Positions 55,723 to 63,976 of a stretch of 64,000 nt of DNA are shown piece after piece (positions within the stretch are counted from its first letter, which is position 1; the number at the start of each line of letters is the position of its first letter). Source of the stretch: JBBDYQ01 sp035553855 (GTDB lineage: Bacteria; Actinomycetota; Thermoleophilia; Solirubrobacterales; Thermoleophilaceae); NCBI GenBank assembly GCA_035553855.1, contig DATMJO010000123.1, positions 1 through 64,000 on the forward strand, in the 5' to 3' direction. Under the pieces are notes generated by a model. It worked only from the letters and a program-made list of their open reading frames with translations. It was not told the origin of the DNA and made no database searches. The translations under genes were made by a program, and so were the position numbers.

Positions 55723-56860
55723 GGCCGGCGCGGATCGCGGCCACGACGTCGTCCTGGTCCGCCTCGCTGAGGCTGGGGCTCAACGGGAGGCTGAGGGTTC
55801 GCTCGGAGATGTCCGTCGTGACCGGCAGTGAGGCGGGGTCGATCCCGTAGCGGTCGCGGTAGTAGGGGTGCAGGTGCACGCCGCGGTAGTGCACGCCCGT
55901 CCCGATGCGCTCCCGGTGGAGGTGGTCGAGCAGGCCGTCGCGGTCGAGCCGGGCCCCGGGCTCCACGAGCACCTGGTAGAGGTGGCGCGCGTGCCGGGAG
56001 CCCTCGGCGGGCTCGGGCGGCAGCTCGAGCGGCAGGCCCGCGAGCAGCTCGTCGTAGCGCGCCCAGATCCGCTCGCGCTCCTCGATCCAGCCGTCGAGCC
56101 GCGGCAGCTGGTGGAGGCCGAGGGCCGCCTGCACGTCGGTCATGTTGAACTTGAAGCCCGGCTCCACGACCTCGTAGTGCTTGAAGCCCGCGTCGGAGAA
56201 GCGCTGCCAGGCCCCGAGCGAGAGGCCGTGGAGCGCGAGCCGCTCCACCTCCTGCGCCAGCTCGAGGTCGCCGGTGGCGAGCGCCCCGCCCTCGATCGTC
56301 GTCAGGTTCTTCGTCACGTAGAACGAGTACGCGGTGAGGTTCCCGTGGCCGCCGATCTGCGTGCCGGCCCACTCCGCGCCCAGCGCGTGGGCCGCGTCCT
56401 CGACCACGAGGAGGCCGTGGCGGTCGCGCAGCGCGGACATCCGCTCCATGTCGAGCGGGCGTCCGGCCATGTGGACCGGCATGATCGCCCGTGTGCGCTC
56501 GGTGATCGCAGCCTCGGCGGCCTCGAGGTCCATCAGGCCCGTCCGCGGCTCGCAGTCCACGAGCACCGGCGTGGCGCCGGTGTGCTCGACCGCGTTCGCC
56601 GACGCGACGAACGTCATCGACGGCACGATCACCTCGTCGCCCGGCCCCACCCCCAGCGCCTTCATGCCGAGCACGAGCGCCGCCGTGCAGGAGGAGACGC
56701 AGCGCACGTGCGGCACGCCCACGTACTCCTCGAGCATGCGCTCGAAGCGCTGCACCTTGGGGCCCGTCCCGACCCAGCCGGAGCGCAGCGAGTCGACGAC
56801 CTCCGCTATCTCCGGCTCCTCTATGACGGGGCGTCCGAAGACGAGGAAGTCGTCACGCAT
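55715..56860 (-). CDS. DegT/DnrJ/EryC1 sugar aminotransferase
   Basis: This PLP enzyme of 381 residues aminates keto-sugars on nucleotide carriers. Blocks are SLRSGWVGTGPKVQRFERML, VSSCTAALVLGMKALGVGPG, DEVIVPSMTFVASANAV, MPVHMAGRPLDMERMSAL, VVEDAAHALGAEWAGTQIG, the Schiff-base Lys in FYVTKNLTTIEGGALAT, and FKFNMTDVQAALGLHQL. It is first in the operon that continues with GT2, Wzz and ligase. It is divergent from the GT4 gene with 26 bases between the start codons. The product (for example a 4-amino-4,6-dideoxy sugar) cannot be fixed from sequence. Confidence 0.9.
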   Translation of the reverse strand: MRDDFLVFGRPVIEEPEIAEVVDSLRSGWVGTGPKVQRFERMLEEYVGVPHVRCVSSCTAALVLGMKALGVGPGDEVIVPSMTFVASANAVEHTGATPVLVDCEPRTGLMDLEAAEAAITERTRAIMPVHMAGRPLDMERMSALRDRHGLLVVEDAAHALGAEWAGTQIGGHGNLTAYSFYVTKNLTTIEGGALATGDLELAQEVERLALHGLSLGAWQRFSDAGFKHYEVVEPGFKFNMTDVQAALGLHQLPRLDGWIEERERIWARYDELLAGLPLELPPEPAEGSRHARHLYQVLVEPGARLDRDGLLDHLHRERIGTGVHYRGVHLHPYYRDRYGIDPASLPVTTDISERTLSLPLSPSLSEADQDDVVAAIRAGLA

Positions 56861-56886
56861 GAGCCGCGCGAGCTTATAACCCGGTG

Positions 56887-58020
56887 ATGGTGCCCACCGC
56901 CGGACACGTCCTGCGCAGCTACCTCCCGCGCTCGGCGACCTTCGTCCACACCACCCTCCGCCACCAGCGGGGCTACCGCCCGGTCGTGCTCGCCGGGCGC
57001 CTCGAGAACGCCGCGGAGTTCCCCGTCGAGCACCTGGTCGAGCTGGCCGCGCCGGGCTCGCCGCTACCCACCCGGCTCGCGCGCAGGGCGGCCGCGCTGG
57101 CGGCCCGCGCGCCCGGGGTGTGGGAGCACCGCATCCGCGTCGAGGCCGAGCGCCACGGCTGCGCGCTGCTCCACGCCCACTTCGGCTACGGCGCGCCGCC
57201 CGCTCTCCACGCCGCCGAACGCGACGGCATCCCGCTCCTCACCACCTTCTACGGCAACGACCTCGCCCTGCCCGCGCGTGAGCCCGCCTGGCGGGAGGCC
57301 TACGACCGGCTGTTCGAGGTCGGGCGGCTGTTCCTCTGCGAGGGGCCCGCCATGCGCGAGCACCTGGTCTCGATCGGGGCCCCCGCCACGCAGGTCCGCG
57401 TGGTTCGCATCGGGCTCGACCTCGAGCAGTTCCCCTTCGCCCCGCGGCCGCGCGGCGAGCGCATCGTGTTCGGGCAGGCCTGCCGCTTCGTGGAGAAGAA
57501 GGGCGTGGACCTCACGCTGCGGGCCTTCGCCGCGGCACTTCCTCGCCTGGGTGACGCGGAGCTCCTGCTGGTGGGCGACGGCCCGGAGGCCGAGCGGCTC
57601 CGGGCGCTCGCCTCGGATCTCGGGCTGGGCGACGCCGTCCGCTTCCACGGCATGGTCTCGCACGCCGAGTACCGCGACCTGCTGGCATCCATCGACGTCT
57701 GCGTCCAGCCGAGCCGGACGGCGGCCGACGGCGACACCGAGGGCGGCGCGCCGACCGTGCTGCTCGAGATGCAGGCGGCCGGCGTGCCGGTGATCGCCAC
57801 CTCCCACGCCGACATCCCCGCCGTCGTCGCGCGGCCTGACGAGCTCGCAGCTGAGGAGGACGTCGAGTCGCTCGCGGCCGCGATGGAGCGCGAGGCCGCG
57901 CTCGGCGAGCCCGAGCGGGCCGAGCGGGCCGAGGCCGGCCGCGCGCTCGTGGAGCAGGCGCACGACGCCCGCGTGGTCGCCGCCGGCCTCGAGCGCCTCT
58001 ACGACGAGGCCGCCCCTTAA
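56887..58020 (+). CDS. GT4-type glycosyltransferase
   Basis: The protein has 377 residues. The N-terminal domain has HVLRSYLPRSATFVHTTLRH, LLHAHFGYGAPPALHAAERD and TFYGNDLALPAR. The C-terminal domain has VVRIGLDLEQFPFAPRPRGE, FGQACRFVEKKGVDLTLRAF, LLLVGDGPEAERLRALA, VRFHGMVSHAEYRDLLASID, and the donor-binding EGGAPTVLLEMQAAGVPVIA. Colanic-acid and exopolysaccharide transferases have this layout. ATG 56887 is preferred to GTG 56884, one codon earlier. A hairpin follows the stop. Confidence 0.86.
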   Translation: MVPTAGHVLRSYLPRSATFVHTTLRHQRGYRPVVLAGRLENAAEFPVEHLVELAAPGSPLPTRLARRAAALAARAPGVWEHRIRVEAERHGCALLHAHFGYGAPPALHAAERDGIPLLTTFYGNDLALPAREPAWREAYDRLFEVGRLFLCEGPAMREHLVSIGAPATQVRVVRIGLDLEQFPFAPRPRGERIVFGQACRFVEKKGVDLTLRAFAAALPRLGDAELLLVGDGPEAERLRALASDLGLGDAVRFHGMVSHAEYRDLLASIDVCVQPSRTAADGDTEGGAPTVLLEMQAAGVPVIATSHADIPAVVARPDELAAEEDVESLAAAMEREAALGEPERAERAEAGRALVEQAHDARVVAAGLERLYDEAAP

Positions 58021-58027
58021 CCGCCGA

Positions 58028-58060
58028 GGGCGGGCGCCGGCCGGAAGCCGACACCCGCCC
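58028..58060. terminator. Hairpin between convergent GT4 and beta-propeller genes
   Basis: GGGCGGG...CCCGCCC encloses a smaller inner stem (CGGC/GCCG). There is no T-run. It lies between two convergent stops and may terminate both. Confidence 0.5.
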
Positions 58061-58084
58061 GGAGGGCAGTACCCCCTGTAAGAC

Positions 58085-59449
58085 CTACTTGAAGGCGGCC
58101 AGGCCTCCGCCCGTGCCGCGGCCGGTGCCGATCGCCGCGTACACGTAGCCGCTGCCGACCGACACGCCGCCGGTCGAGGGGCGGCCGAGCGGATGGCGGC
58201 CGAGGATGCGGCCGGTGACCGTGTCCTGCGCGTCGAGGAAGCCCGCGCTGTCGGTGGCCCAGAGCACGCCGCGGCTCGACGAGACTGGCCCGTAGCGGAG
58301 CGCCTCGACGGCCGGCGAGACCCACACCGGGGCGCCCGCGCGGTCAACGGCCCAGAAGATCCCCGGCAGCGCCGAGGAGCCATAGATGGCCTTCCCGTCC
58401 TGGGCAGCCATGCCGACCACGCCGCCCTGCGAGGAGGGCACGCCGACGGGGCTCGTGAACTCGAGCGCCATCGTCTGCGCGTTCACCGCGTAGAACGTGC
58501 CGGTACCCGCGCCGGCGCCGACCAGGATCCTGCCGCCCGTCTTCGAGGTGAAGGCGAGCGGGCCGGCCGTGAAGCCCTGGCGCTTGGTCGGGTCGGGCGA
58601 GTTGTGCTCGGCGATGTCGTCGTTGCGGATCTGGTGGGTCCCGGTGACGTTGCCGGTCGCCGTGTCCAGCTTGAGCAGCGCGTCGCTGTATGGATGCGCC
58701 GGCGGCGTGCCGCGGAACTGGTGGTCGGTGGCCACGTAGACGGAGTCGTACGGGTCGAACACCATCGGCGTGCCGGCGATGCCGCCGCCGCGCCCGCTCG
58801 AGTTCACCGTGGCGGTGCGCCACACGACCGCGCCCGTCGTCGCGTCCACCGCGACGGCGAGGCCGATGTGCGAGCTGTTGCGCAGCTCCTCAGCCGCCAG
58901 GCACGCGCAGGTGCCGACGTAGAGCATGTTCTGCTCGGCCGAGTAGTTGATCCCGCCGAAGATCACGGCGTCGCGCTGCGTGTCGACCACCGTCTCCCAG
59001 CGCTGGGTGAGGTTGATCGCGTCGAGCGCGACAATCGACGGCGCGCCGGAGCGGGCGACCGGGACGTATAGGACGCCCTCGGGTGCCCCCGTGGAGGGCG
59101 CCTGGTACATGAGCGAGCCGCGGATCGGGCCCCCGACCGCGCGGGCGCGGTAGACCTGGCTCGTGCGGTTCTTCTGGAGCTTCTGGTAGAGCGAGTAGAC
59201 CGTGCCGCCGGTGGTGCCGACGTAGACGAGGCCGTTCGGCGCCAGGATCGGCGTGCCTGTGACGTCCCCGTCGAGGGTCTCGTTGTACTGAAGCGCGAGG
59301 ACCGGGGCCTTGCTGGCCGACGGGCCGGAGTTGAAATGGCGCGTGTTGAACGGGTTCTGGCCGTCCTGTGGCCACTGCGCGAGCGCCGCGGGGGCGGTCG
59401 CGAGGGACAGCGCGAACACGAGGAGCAGGCCGTAAAGCCGGCCACGCAT
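58085..59449 (-). CDS. Secreted PQQ-like beta-propeller protein
   Basis: The protein has 454 residues. A signal peptide (about 1-24, ending ALAQ) is followed by repeated blades with the PQQ/YncE-like form: TPILAPNGLVYVGTTGGTVY, GIAGTPMVFDPYDSVYVATD, LLKLDTATGNVTGTHQIRND, ILVGAGAGTGTFYAVNAQTM and GVLWATDSAGFLDAQDTVTG. No PQQ-dehydrogenase catalytic residues are evident, so a binding or scaffold role is likely. An ATG at 59449 is chosen; a GTG two codons earlier is possible. The upstream gap includes a CCTGGCAC motif at 59483-59493. Function unknown. Confidence 0.8.
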   Translation of the reverse strand: MRGRLYGLLLVFALSLATAPAALAQWPQDGQNPFNTRHFNSGPSASKAPVLALQYNETLDGDVTGTPILAPNGLVYVGTTGGTVYSLYQKLQKNRTSQVYRARAVGGPIRGSLMYQAPSTGAPEGVLYVPVARSGAPSIVALDAINLTQRWETVVDTQRDAVIFGGINYSAEQNMLYVGTCACLAAEELRNSSHIGLAVAVDATTGAVVWRTATVNSSGRGGGIAGTPMVFDPYDSVYVATDHQFRGTPPAHPYSDALLKLDTATGNVTGTHQIRNDDIAEHNSPDPTKRQGFTAGPLAFTSKTGGRILVGAGAGTGTFYAVNAQTMALEFTSPVGVPSSQGGVVGMAAQDGKAIYGSSALPGIFWAVDRAGAPVWVSPAVEALRYGPVSSSRGVLWATDSAGFLDAQDTVTGRILGRHPLGRPSTGGVSVGSGYVYAAIGTGRGTGGGLAAFK

Positions 59450-59482
59450 CCTCACCGAGCGCGAGCCCCTCCTGTCAGCTTC

Positions 59483-59493
59483 TGTGCCTGGCA
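59483..59493. repeat. Short CCTGGCAC-family palindrome
   Basis: GTGCCTGGCAC, the 11-base core of the larger palindromes, lies upstream of the beta-propeller gene. Confidence 0.45.
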
Positions 59494-59644
59494 CGGGATC
59501 CTCCCAATTCGGGTACCACTGATCGGAACGAAGCCCGAGGCGGTTTCTTACGGAACCGGTCTGACAGCGGGGTATGAAAAAAGTGCTAGTCGGCCCCCGG
59601 GCGGCCCGCTACGGGTACCCGGGGAGGCCGATTCGCACTCGCCT

Positions 59645-62014
59645 CTAGGGCGCCGCGGAGCGGAAGCGGACGCGCTCGCAGTTGCGCGAGATGCGGTCCC
59701 GGCGGTCCGCGATGACGCGGTCCTTGCCCCGGCCGCAGTTGATCCGGTCCGTGTTGCCGTCGGCCGCGTGGATCAGGTCGTCGCCGCTCGAGGCGCTGAT
59801 GCGGTCGCGGCCGTCGTCACCCCAGATGCGGTCGTCGCCGAGGCCGCCGACGATCTTGTCGTTGCCCTCGCCGCCGCGCAGGCGGTCGTTGTCGTCGCGG
59901 CCGTAGATGCGGTCGTTGCCCGACCCACCCTTGATGATGTCGATGCCGCCGCCACCGATCAGGAGGTCGGCGCCCGAGAGGCCGAAGATGCGGTCGAGGC
60001 CGTCGCCGCCGAAGAGCGCGTCCCGGCCCGAGCCGCCGCGCAGGCGATCGTTGCCGTCGCCGCCACGCAGGTCGTTGCGGCCGCTGGTGCCGGTCAGACG
60101 GTCGTCCCCGCCTTCGCCGAGGACGGTGTCCTTGCCCGCGCCGGCGCTGATGAGATCGTCGCCCTCGCCGCCCCTGGCGAGGTCGTTGCCGCTCGACAGG
60201 AAGATCCGGTCGTTGCCCTCACCGGCGTCGGCTTCGTCGTTGCCCGCTCCGGCCGAGAGCCGGTCCGAGTCGGCCCCGCCATCGAGGCGGTCGGCTCCGT
60301 CGCCACCGGCGAGAACGTCGGCTCCGGTCTCGCCGACGAGCACGTCCGCACCTGTGTCTCCACGGAGGAAGTCCCCGCCGTCGCCGCCGTTGAGATCGTC
60401 GTTGCCGGCACCGCCGCTCGCGTCGTCGGAGCCTCCCTCTCCCCGGATGCAGTCGTTGCCCGCGACGCCGTTGAGGCGGTCGTTGCCCTCGAGCCCGAGG
60501 AGGTTGTCGTTGCCGTTCGTGCCCGTGAGAAGGTCGTCGCCGGCGGTTCCGGCGACGGTGTTGTTCGCCGGGGGACAGCCACGAGCCTCGGCGACGGGCT
60601 GAGATGCCGGCGGGGCCGTCGATAGCAGGTTCCGGGCAGCCACCGCCATCACCTTGGCGTTCACCCCGGTGCCTGTGCGCTGGAGGAAGTAGGCGTCGGC
60701 CTGCGCCGCGCTGACGACCAGGCGGGGCGGGAGGCTCGAGGGCGAGAGGCCTGCCCCACTGCCACTCAGCTGGAGGGTCGTGCGCGCGCCGAAGAGGTTG
60801 CCGGTCTGCCTCTCCATTCCGATCGCGTTGGCGTTGATGTCGTTCGGCGAGTGGAACACGAGCACCGCCAACCCGCTCGGGCTGACCCCAAGGGCCGGGC
60901 GGGTGCCCTCACCGAGATTTTGTACGGCGAGCCGGACCCCGTTGACGAGCTCCGAGGCGTTGAGGTTCGAGCCGCCTCCCTCCGGCGGCGCCGCCGACCA
61001 GACGAACGTAGCCCGTCCGGAGCCGTCCACGGCGATGCGAGGTGAACTGTGGTTCGGCCCGCTCGCGGCAGGGGTCGGTGACGCGGGTGGGTCGGAAAGC
61101 GTCCTGGGAGTCGCAGGTCCGGGCGCCGACGCCAGCCAGCGCGCGTAGCGTGTCTGGGTGGGGTTGGGGGCGACGCCGCCCGCCCTGGCGGGGGTCTCCC
61201 GGAAGGCCACCGTGATGTCCCCGGAGCCATCGATCGCAACGGCGCCCTGGTCCGCGGGGTCGGTGACGTTGACGATCCCTGCGGACTCGGGCGAGAACTC
61301 GGTCGCGCCGGCGAGCTTGCGCCGCAGCACGACGTCGACCACGGTGCCGGCGGTCTTCGTGTACGACACGGCGACCCCTGCGGCCGAGACCGCGAGGTCG
61401 GGCTCCGTCCCGGCTCCGAGCGCCTGCTCCGCCCCGGGGGTGCCGTCGGGCGCGATCCTGAGGTACTTCACGGTCGCGGTCCCGGTCGTGTTCGCCGCCA
61501 CGTGAGCCGCGCCATCGCCTCCCATGACCATCCGGACCGACTGTGTCGCGATCCCGGTCATGACCGGCGTGGGCGCGACCGACGGTGAGCCGCCGACCGG
61601 CCACGAGAAGAGAAACACCTGGTTGCTCGAGACGAAGACGCCGCGCGCCGTCCCGTCCGGGGCCACCGCCAGCCTGTAGCTGGATCCGATGCCGGCGCCG
61701 ACGCCGTTCGGTAGAGCCACCTGAACAGGAGTCGGCTGCCAGGTCGGCGCTCCCAGCGAGCTCGTGTTGGCGAACAGCGCAGCGTCGCTGGCGGCCTGCC
61801 CCTCACGCGTCTGCGGGAACAGAACGACGGTGCGGCCGCCCGAGCCTATGTCGCCGCCCGTGACCTCGAAGAAGCCCTCCGCCGTGTTGTCCACCCGCGA
61901 GGAAGGGACGAGCCAGGCAGAGTGAGCGACCGGAGCGAGCGCCGCCGACGCGGCGACGGCGAGCACTGCCACGGCGAGCATCACGAAGCGCGCTCGCGGA
62001 GGCCCACCCGTCAT
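59645..62014 (-). CDS. Large secreted RTX-type repeat protein with beta-propeller-like N-terminus
   Basis: The protein has 789 residues. A signal peptide or anchor (about 1-32) is followed by about 450 residues with recurring VAPDGTARGVFVSSNQVFLF-like and AVDGSGRATFVWSAAP-like strands, suggesting a beta-propeller. From about 515 to 760 there is an almost unbroken array of more than 20 GGxGxD-type nonapeptides (LLGLEGNDRL, IRGEGGSDDA, LNGGDGGDFL, LRGDTGADVL, ...). A basic C-terminal cap (RVIADRRDRISRNCERVRFR) closes it. It is likely a calcium-loaded beta-roll stalk. The ATG at 62014 gives a good signal peptide; the open frame upstream does not look coding. Confidence 0.86.
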   Translation of the reverse strand: MTGGPPRARFVMLAVAVLAVAASAALAPVAHSAWLVPSSRVDNTAEGFFEVTGGDIGSGGRTVVLFPQTREGQAASDAALFANTSSLGAPTWQPTPVQVALPNGVGAGIGSSYRLAVAPDGTARGVFVSSNQVFLFSWPVGGSPSVAPTPVMTGIATQSVRMVMGGDGAAHVAANTTGTATVKYLRIAPDGTPGAEQALGAGTEPDLAVSAAGVAVSYTKTAGTVVDVVLRRKLAGATEFSPESAGIVNVTDPADQGAVAIDGSGDITVAFRETPARAGGVAPNPTQTRYARWLASAPGPATPRTLSDPPASPTPAASGPNHSSPRIAVDGSGRATFVWSAAPPEGGGSNLNASELVNGVRLAVQNLGEGTRPALGVSPSGLAVLVFHSPNDINANAIGMERQTGNLFGARTTLQLSGSGAGLSPSSLPPRLVVSAAQADAYFLQRTGTGVNAKVMAVAARNLLSTAPPASQPVAEARGCPPANNTVAGTAGDDLLTGTNGNDNLLGLEGNDRLNGVAGNDCIRGEGGSDDASGGAGNDDLNGGDGGDFLRGDTGADVLVGETGADVLAGGDGADRLDGGADSDRLSAGAGNDEADAGEGNDRIFLSSGNDLARGGEGDDLISAGAGKDTVLGEGGDDRLTGTSGRNDLRGGDGNDRLRGGSGRDALFGGDGLDRIFGLSGADLLIGGGGIDIIKGGSGNDRIYGRDDNDRLRGGEGNDKIVGGLGDDRIWGDDGRDRISASSGDDLIHAADGNTDRINCGRGKDRVIADRRDRISRNCERVRFRSAAP

Positions 62015-62177
62015 ATCCCGTGCTCCGCCCACTGTTGCGACTCCCCTCTGGTGCGATGCCCGCCGCCCGTCGCGGCCCGGCTGACACCATAGGACATCCT
62101 CGGCCGGCGGGGCGCGGCTCCGCGCCGGGACCCGGCCGCGAATCCTGCGCTGGTACGAATTTCCGCCCCCCCATTCG

Positions 62178-62206
62178 TTGACCCCTGCGGTCAGCATCGC
62201 TACATT
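62178..62206 (+). promoter_or_regulatory. Sigma-70-like promoter TTGACC-17-TACATT
   Basis: A -35 TTGACC (62178-62183) and a -10 TACATT (62201-62206) are separated by exactly 17 bases. This would give a leader of about 80 bases with a Shine-Dalgarno sequence before ATG 62293. It is the clearest two-part promoter in the window. Confidence 0.6.
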
Positions 62207-62292
62207 GCGGCGCACGTTGCTCCTTGGCAGGGGCACTTCAGCGTCGGGCATTGGGTCCGGCGACAAGTCATTCACAAGATCAGGGGGAGTAC

Positions 62293-62640
62293 ATGCGCAA
62301 GCTGCTCGTTCTTTGTTTCGCGGTCGGCGGTCTCGCCGTTCCGTTCACCGCATCGGCTCATGACGTCCCGGACGGCGCGGACTGCCGCGCGGCCGGCGAG
62401 CCGTCGGTCACCCCGCTCGGCGGTCCCGCCGTCCCCGGTGGCGGCGAGGAGGCCGACCGCGGCCAGGCGTGCGTCAACGTCGGTGGCACGACCGTGTTCT
62501 ACATCGGCGGCGAGGTGCAGCCCGAGGAAGAGGGCAACCCCGCGGCCGGCGGCCTCTGCGGCACGATCATTGCCGGCGGCACGACCGTGACGGGCAACGA
62601 CGACTGGGACAACGAGGACGCCGGGACGCACTGCGACTGA
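62293..62640 (+). CDS. Small secreted acidic protein, 115 residues
   Basis: A signal peptide (about 1-22, ending TASA) is followed by a mature acidic domain with four Cys (GADCRAAGEPSV, GQACVNVGGTTVFYIGGEVQ, GGLCGTIIAGGTTVTGNDDW, GTHCD), which probably form two disulfides. I do not recognise the family. ATG 62293 has GGGGGAG about 5 bases upstream, and a sigma-70-like promoter and a strong terminator enclose the gene, so it is a single-gene unit that may be highly expressed. It has exactly the same length as the secreted protein at 63543. Confidence 0.75.
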   Translation: MRKLLVLCFAVGGLAVPFTASAHDVPDGADCRAAGEPSVTPLGGPAVPGGGEEADRGQACVNVGGTTVFYIGGEVQPEEEGNPAAGGLCGTIIAGGTTVTGNDDWDNEDAGTHCD

Positions 62641-62664
62641 TCGCAGAGTCCTGACTGGATTCGC

Positions 62665-62697
62665 GAGGGGGGCCCATCCGGGCCCCCCTCGTTGTTT
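62665..62697 (+). terminator. Intrinsic terminator, 11-bp perfect stem
   Basis: GAGGGGGGCCC-ATCC-GGGCCCCCCTC followed by GTTGTTT; it lies 24 bases after the stop of the small secreted protein gene. Confidence 0.9.
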
Positions 62698-62726
62698 CCG
62701 GGGCTCGATCACCTACCCTGACGCCA

Positions 62727-63437
62727 ATGCGTAGCCGGATCGCTCTCACACTTCTTTGCCTCACGCTGACCGCCGGCGGCTGCGGCGGAGACGAGAGCCC
62801 CGAGCCCGTGCGCCTCGACGCCGAGCCGGGCGGCGGCGTCACGGACGACCTGGCAGGTCCCGGCGACAGCGGATCCCGTGCGTCCGGCGACTCGGGCGCT
62901 CCCCGAAACGGGAAGGCCGAGGACTCCGCCGACGACGGGCCGGATTCCTCCGGCGAGTCCGGCGGCGGTGGTGGTTCGAGCGATCGAGCGGGCACCGACC
63001 GCAAGAGCGACGACGAGGGGGCATCGGCACGCGGAGGCTCCGGCAAGAGGGGCGGATCCTCTCCCCGGCCCGACGCACCGGCGCAGCGCGAACCCTCGGC
63101 AGACGACGTGGCACAGGTCGAGCGGGCCCGCGCCGCCGTGTCCGACCTCGTGAACGGACTCGACAAGGGCGACGCTGGGGTGTGCACGCGTGTCATGACG
63201 CTGCATTACGTCGAGACGATCACCGGGCGCACCGGCGACGACGCGATCCGCAAGTGCCGGGCGGACATCGGTTCCCATCCCATCCCGATTCACGTCGAGG
63301 CGTTCGGGCCGAGCGAGTACAAGGACGCCCGGGCCGTCGTGCGGGTGCGGCTGAGGCTCTCGGGAAAGAAGGTGATCCGGACCTACGACCTCCGCCGTGA
63401 CGGAGGCGTGTGGCGAGTAAACGCCGAGATCGGCTGA
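62727..63437 (+). CDS. Lipoprotein with disordered linker and NTF2-like domain
   Basis: The protein has 236 residues. A lipoprotein signal (lipobox TAGGC, Cys about residue 19) is followed by about 100 residues of Ser/Gly/Asp-rich disorder (GDSGSRASGDSGAPRNGKAE and similar). A folded domain lies at about 125-236 (VERARAAVSDLVNGLDKGDA, VCTRVMTLHYVETITG, VRLRLSGKKVIRTYDLRRDG, GVWRVNAEIG), which resembles small NTF2/DUF4878-type domains. TACCCT (62714-62719) ends 8 bases before the ATG. It is probably a cell-surface lipoprotein of unknown function. Confidence 0.72.
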   Translation: MRSRIALTLLCLTLTAGGCGGDESPEPVRLDAEPGGGVTDDLAGPGDSGSRASGDSGAPRNGKAEDSADDGPDSSGESGGGGGSSDRAGTDRKSDDEGASARGGSGKRGGSSPRPDAPAQREPSADDVAQVERARAAVSDLVNGLDKGDAGVCTRVMTLHYVETITGRTGDDAIRKCRADIGSHPIPIHVEAFGPSEYKDARAVVRVRLRLSGKKVIRTYDLRRDGGVWRVNAEIG

Positions 63438-63542
63438 TCCGCAACGGTCCAAGTTCGTAGGATCGGGCTTGAGACCGGGCCGCGGTTGCGCGACCCTGAC
63501 GCGGTGGCCGGCACGCCCGGCACCCGGACCAGGGAGAAGAAC

Positions 63543-63890
63543 GTGAAGAAACTGTCAATCACCGTGCTCGCGCTGCTCGCCCTCGCTCCTTCGGCGTTCG
63601 CCGCCGGAGTGCGCGTGAACGACCCGACCGGCCACTTCAGCGACGACGCCAACAGCGGCTACATCCAGGCGTCCGACGACGGCGCGCAGGCCTGCAACGA
63701 GTCGAAGGACGCGACGCCACAGGGGGACGCGCTCACCGGCTACGCCTACGTGAGCGTCGCGGGCCAGTCGGGCGAGCCCACCCAGGGCAACGAGCACGTC
63801 GGTTCGCAGGACGCCGACGGCGAGACGACCGAGACGGACGCCAACGAGAACGACTGCCCGGGAGCCGGGGACAACACCGAGATCCCGTAG
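63543..63890 (+). CDS. Small secreted acidic protein, 115 residues (second)
   Basis: A signal peptide (about 1-20, ending AFAA) is followed by a mature, very acidic and Gly/Asn-rich domain (NDPTGHFSDDANSGYIQASD, GAQACNESKD, GYAYVSVAGQSGEPTQGNEH, ETTETDANENDCPGAGDNTE) with two Cys. The family is not recognised. The GTG start has GGGAG about 7 bases upstream; an in-frame ATG at 63486 would add an unlikely soluble N-terminus. A perfect hairpin terminator follows. Its size, export signal and single-gene layout match those of 62293-62640, but the sequences align poorly. Confidence 0.72.
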   Translation: MKKLSITVLALLALAPSAFAAGVRVNDPTGHFSDDANSGYIQASDDGAQACNESKDATPQGDALTGYAYVSVAGQSGEPTQGNEHVGSQDADGETTETDANENDCPGAGDNTEIP

Positions 63891-63916
63891 TAGGCGCCTG
63901 ATCTGACGCAGGACGA

Positions 63917-63948
63917 CGAAGGGCCCCGGCATCCGCCGGGGCCCTTCG
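63917..63948 (+). terminator. Intrinsic terminator, 13-bp perfect stem
   Basis: CGAAGGGCCCCGG-(6 bases)-CCGGGGCCCTTCG, followed by a pyrimidine-rich TCCTTCCC; it ends the second small secreted protein gene and may also serve the minus-strand gene end at 63977. Confidence 0.85.
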
Positions 63949-63976
63949 TCCTTCCCGGAGCCCTCAGGGGGAAGAG

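Noticed and set aside
59645..60560. Dense short repeats that look like a CRISPR or satellite array
   Set aside because: The periodicity is about 27 bases and matches nonapeptide codons of an RTX protein in one open frame on the minus strand; there are no constant repeats with unique spacers.
62015..62292. Extended N-terminus of the 789-residue RTX protein through this gap
   Set aside because: The frame is open, but the ATG at 62014 starts a proper signal peptide and the upstream residues look non-coding; a plus-strand promoter lies here instead.
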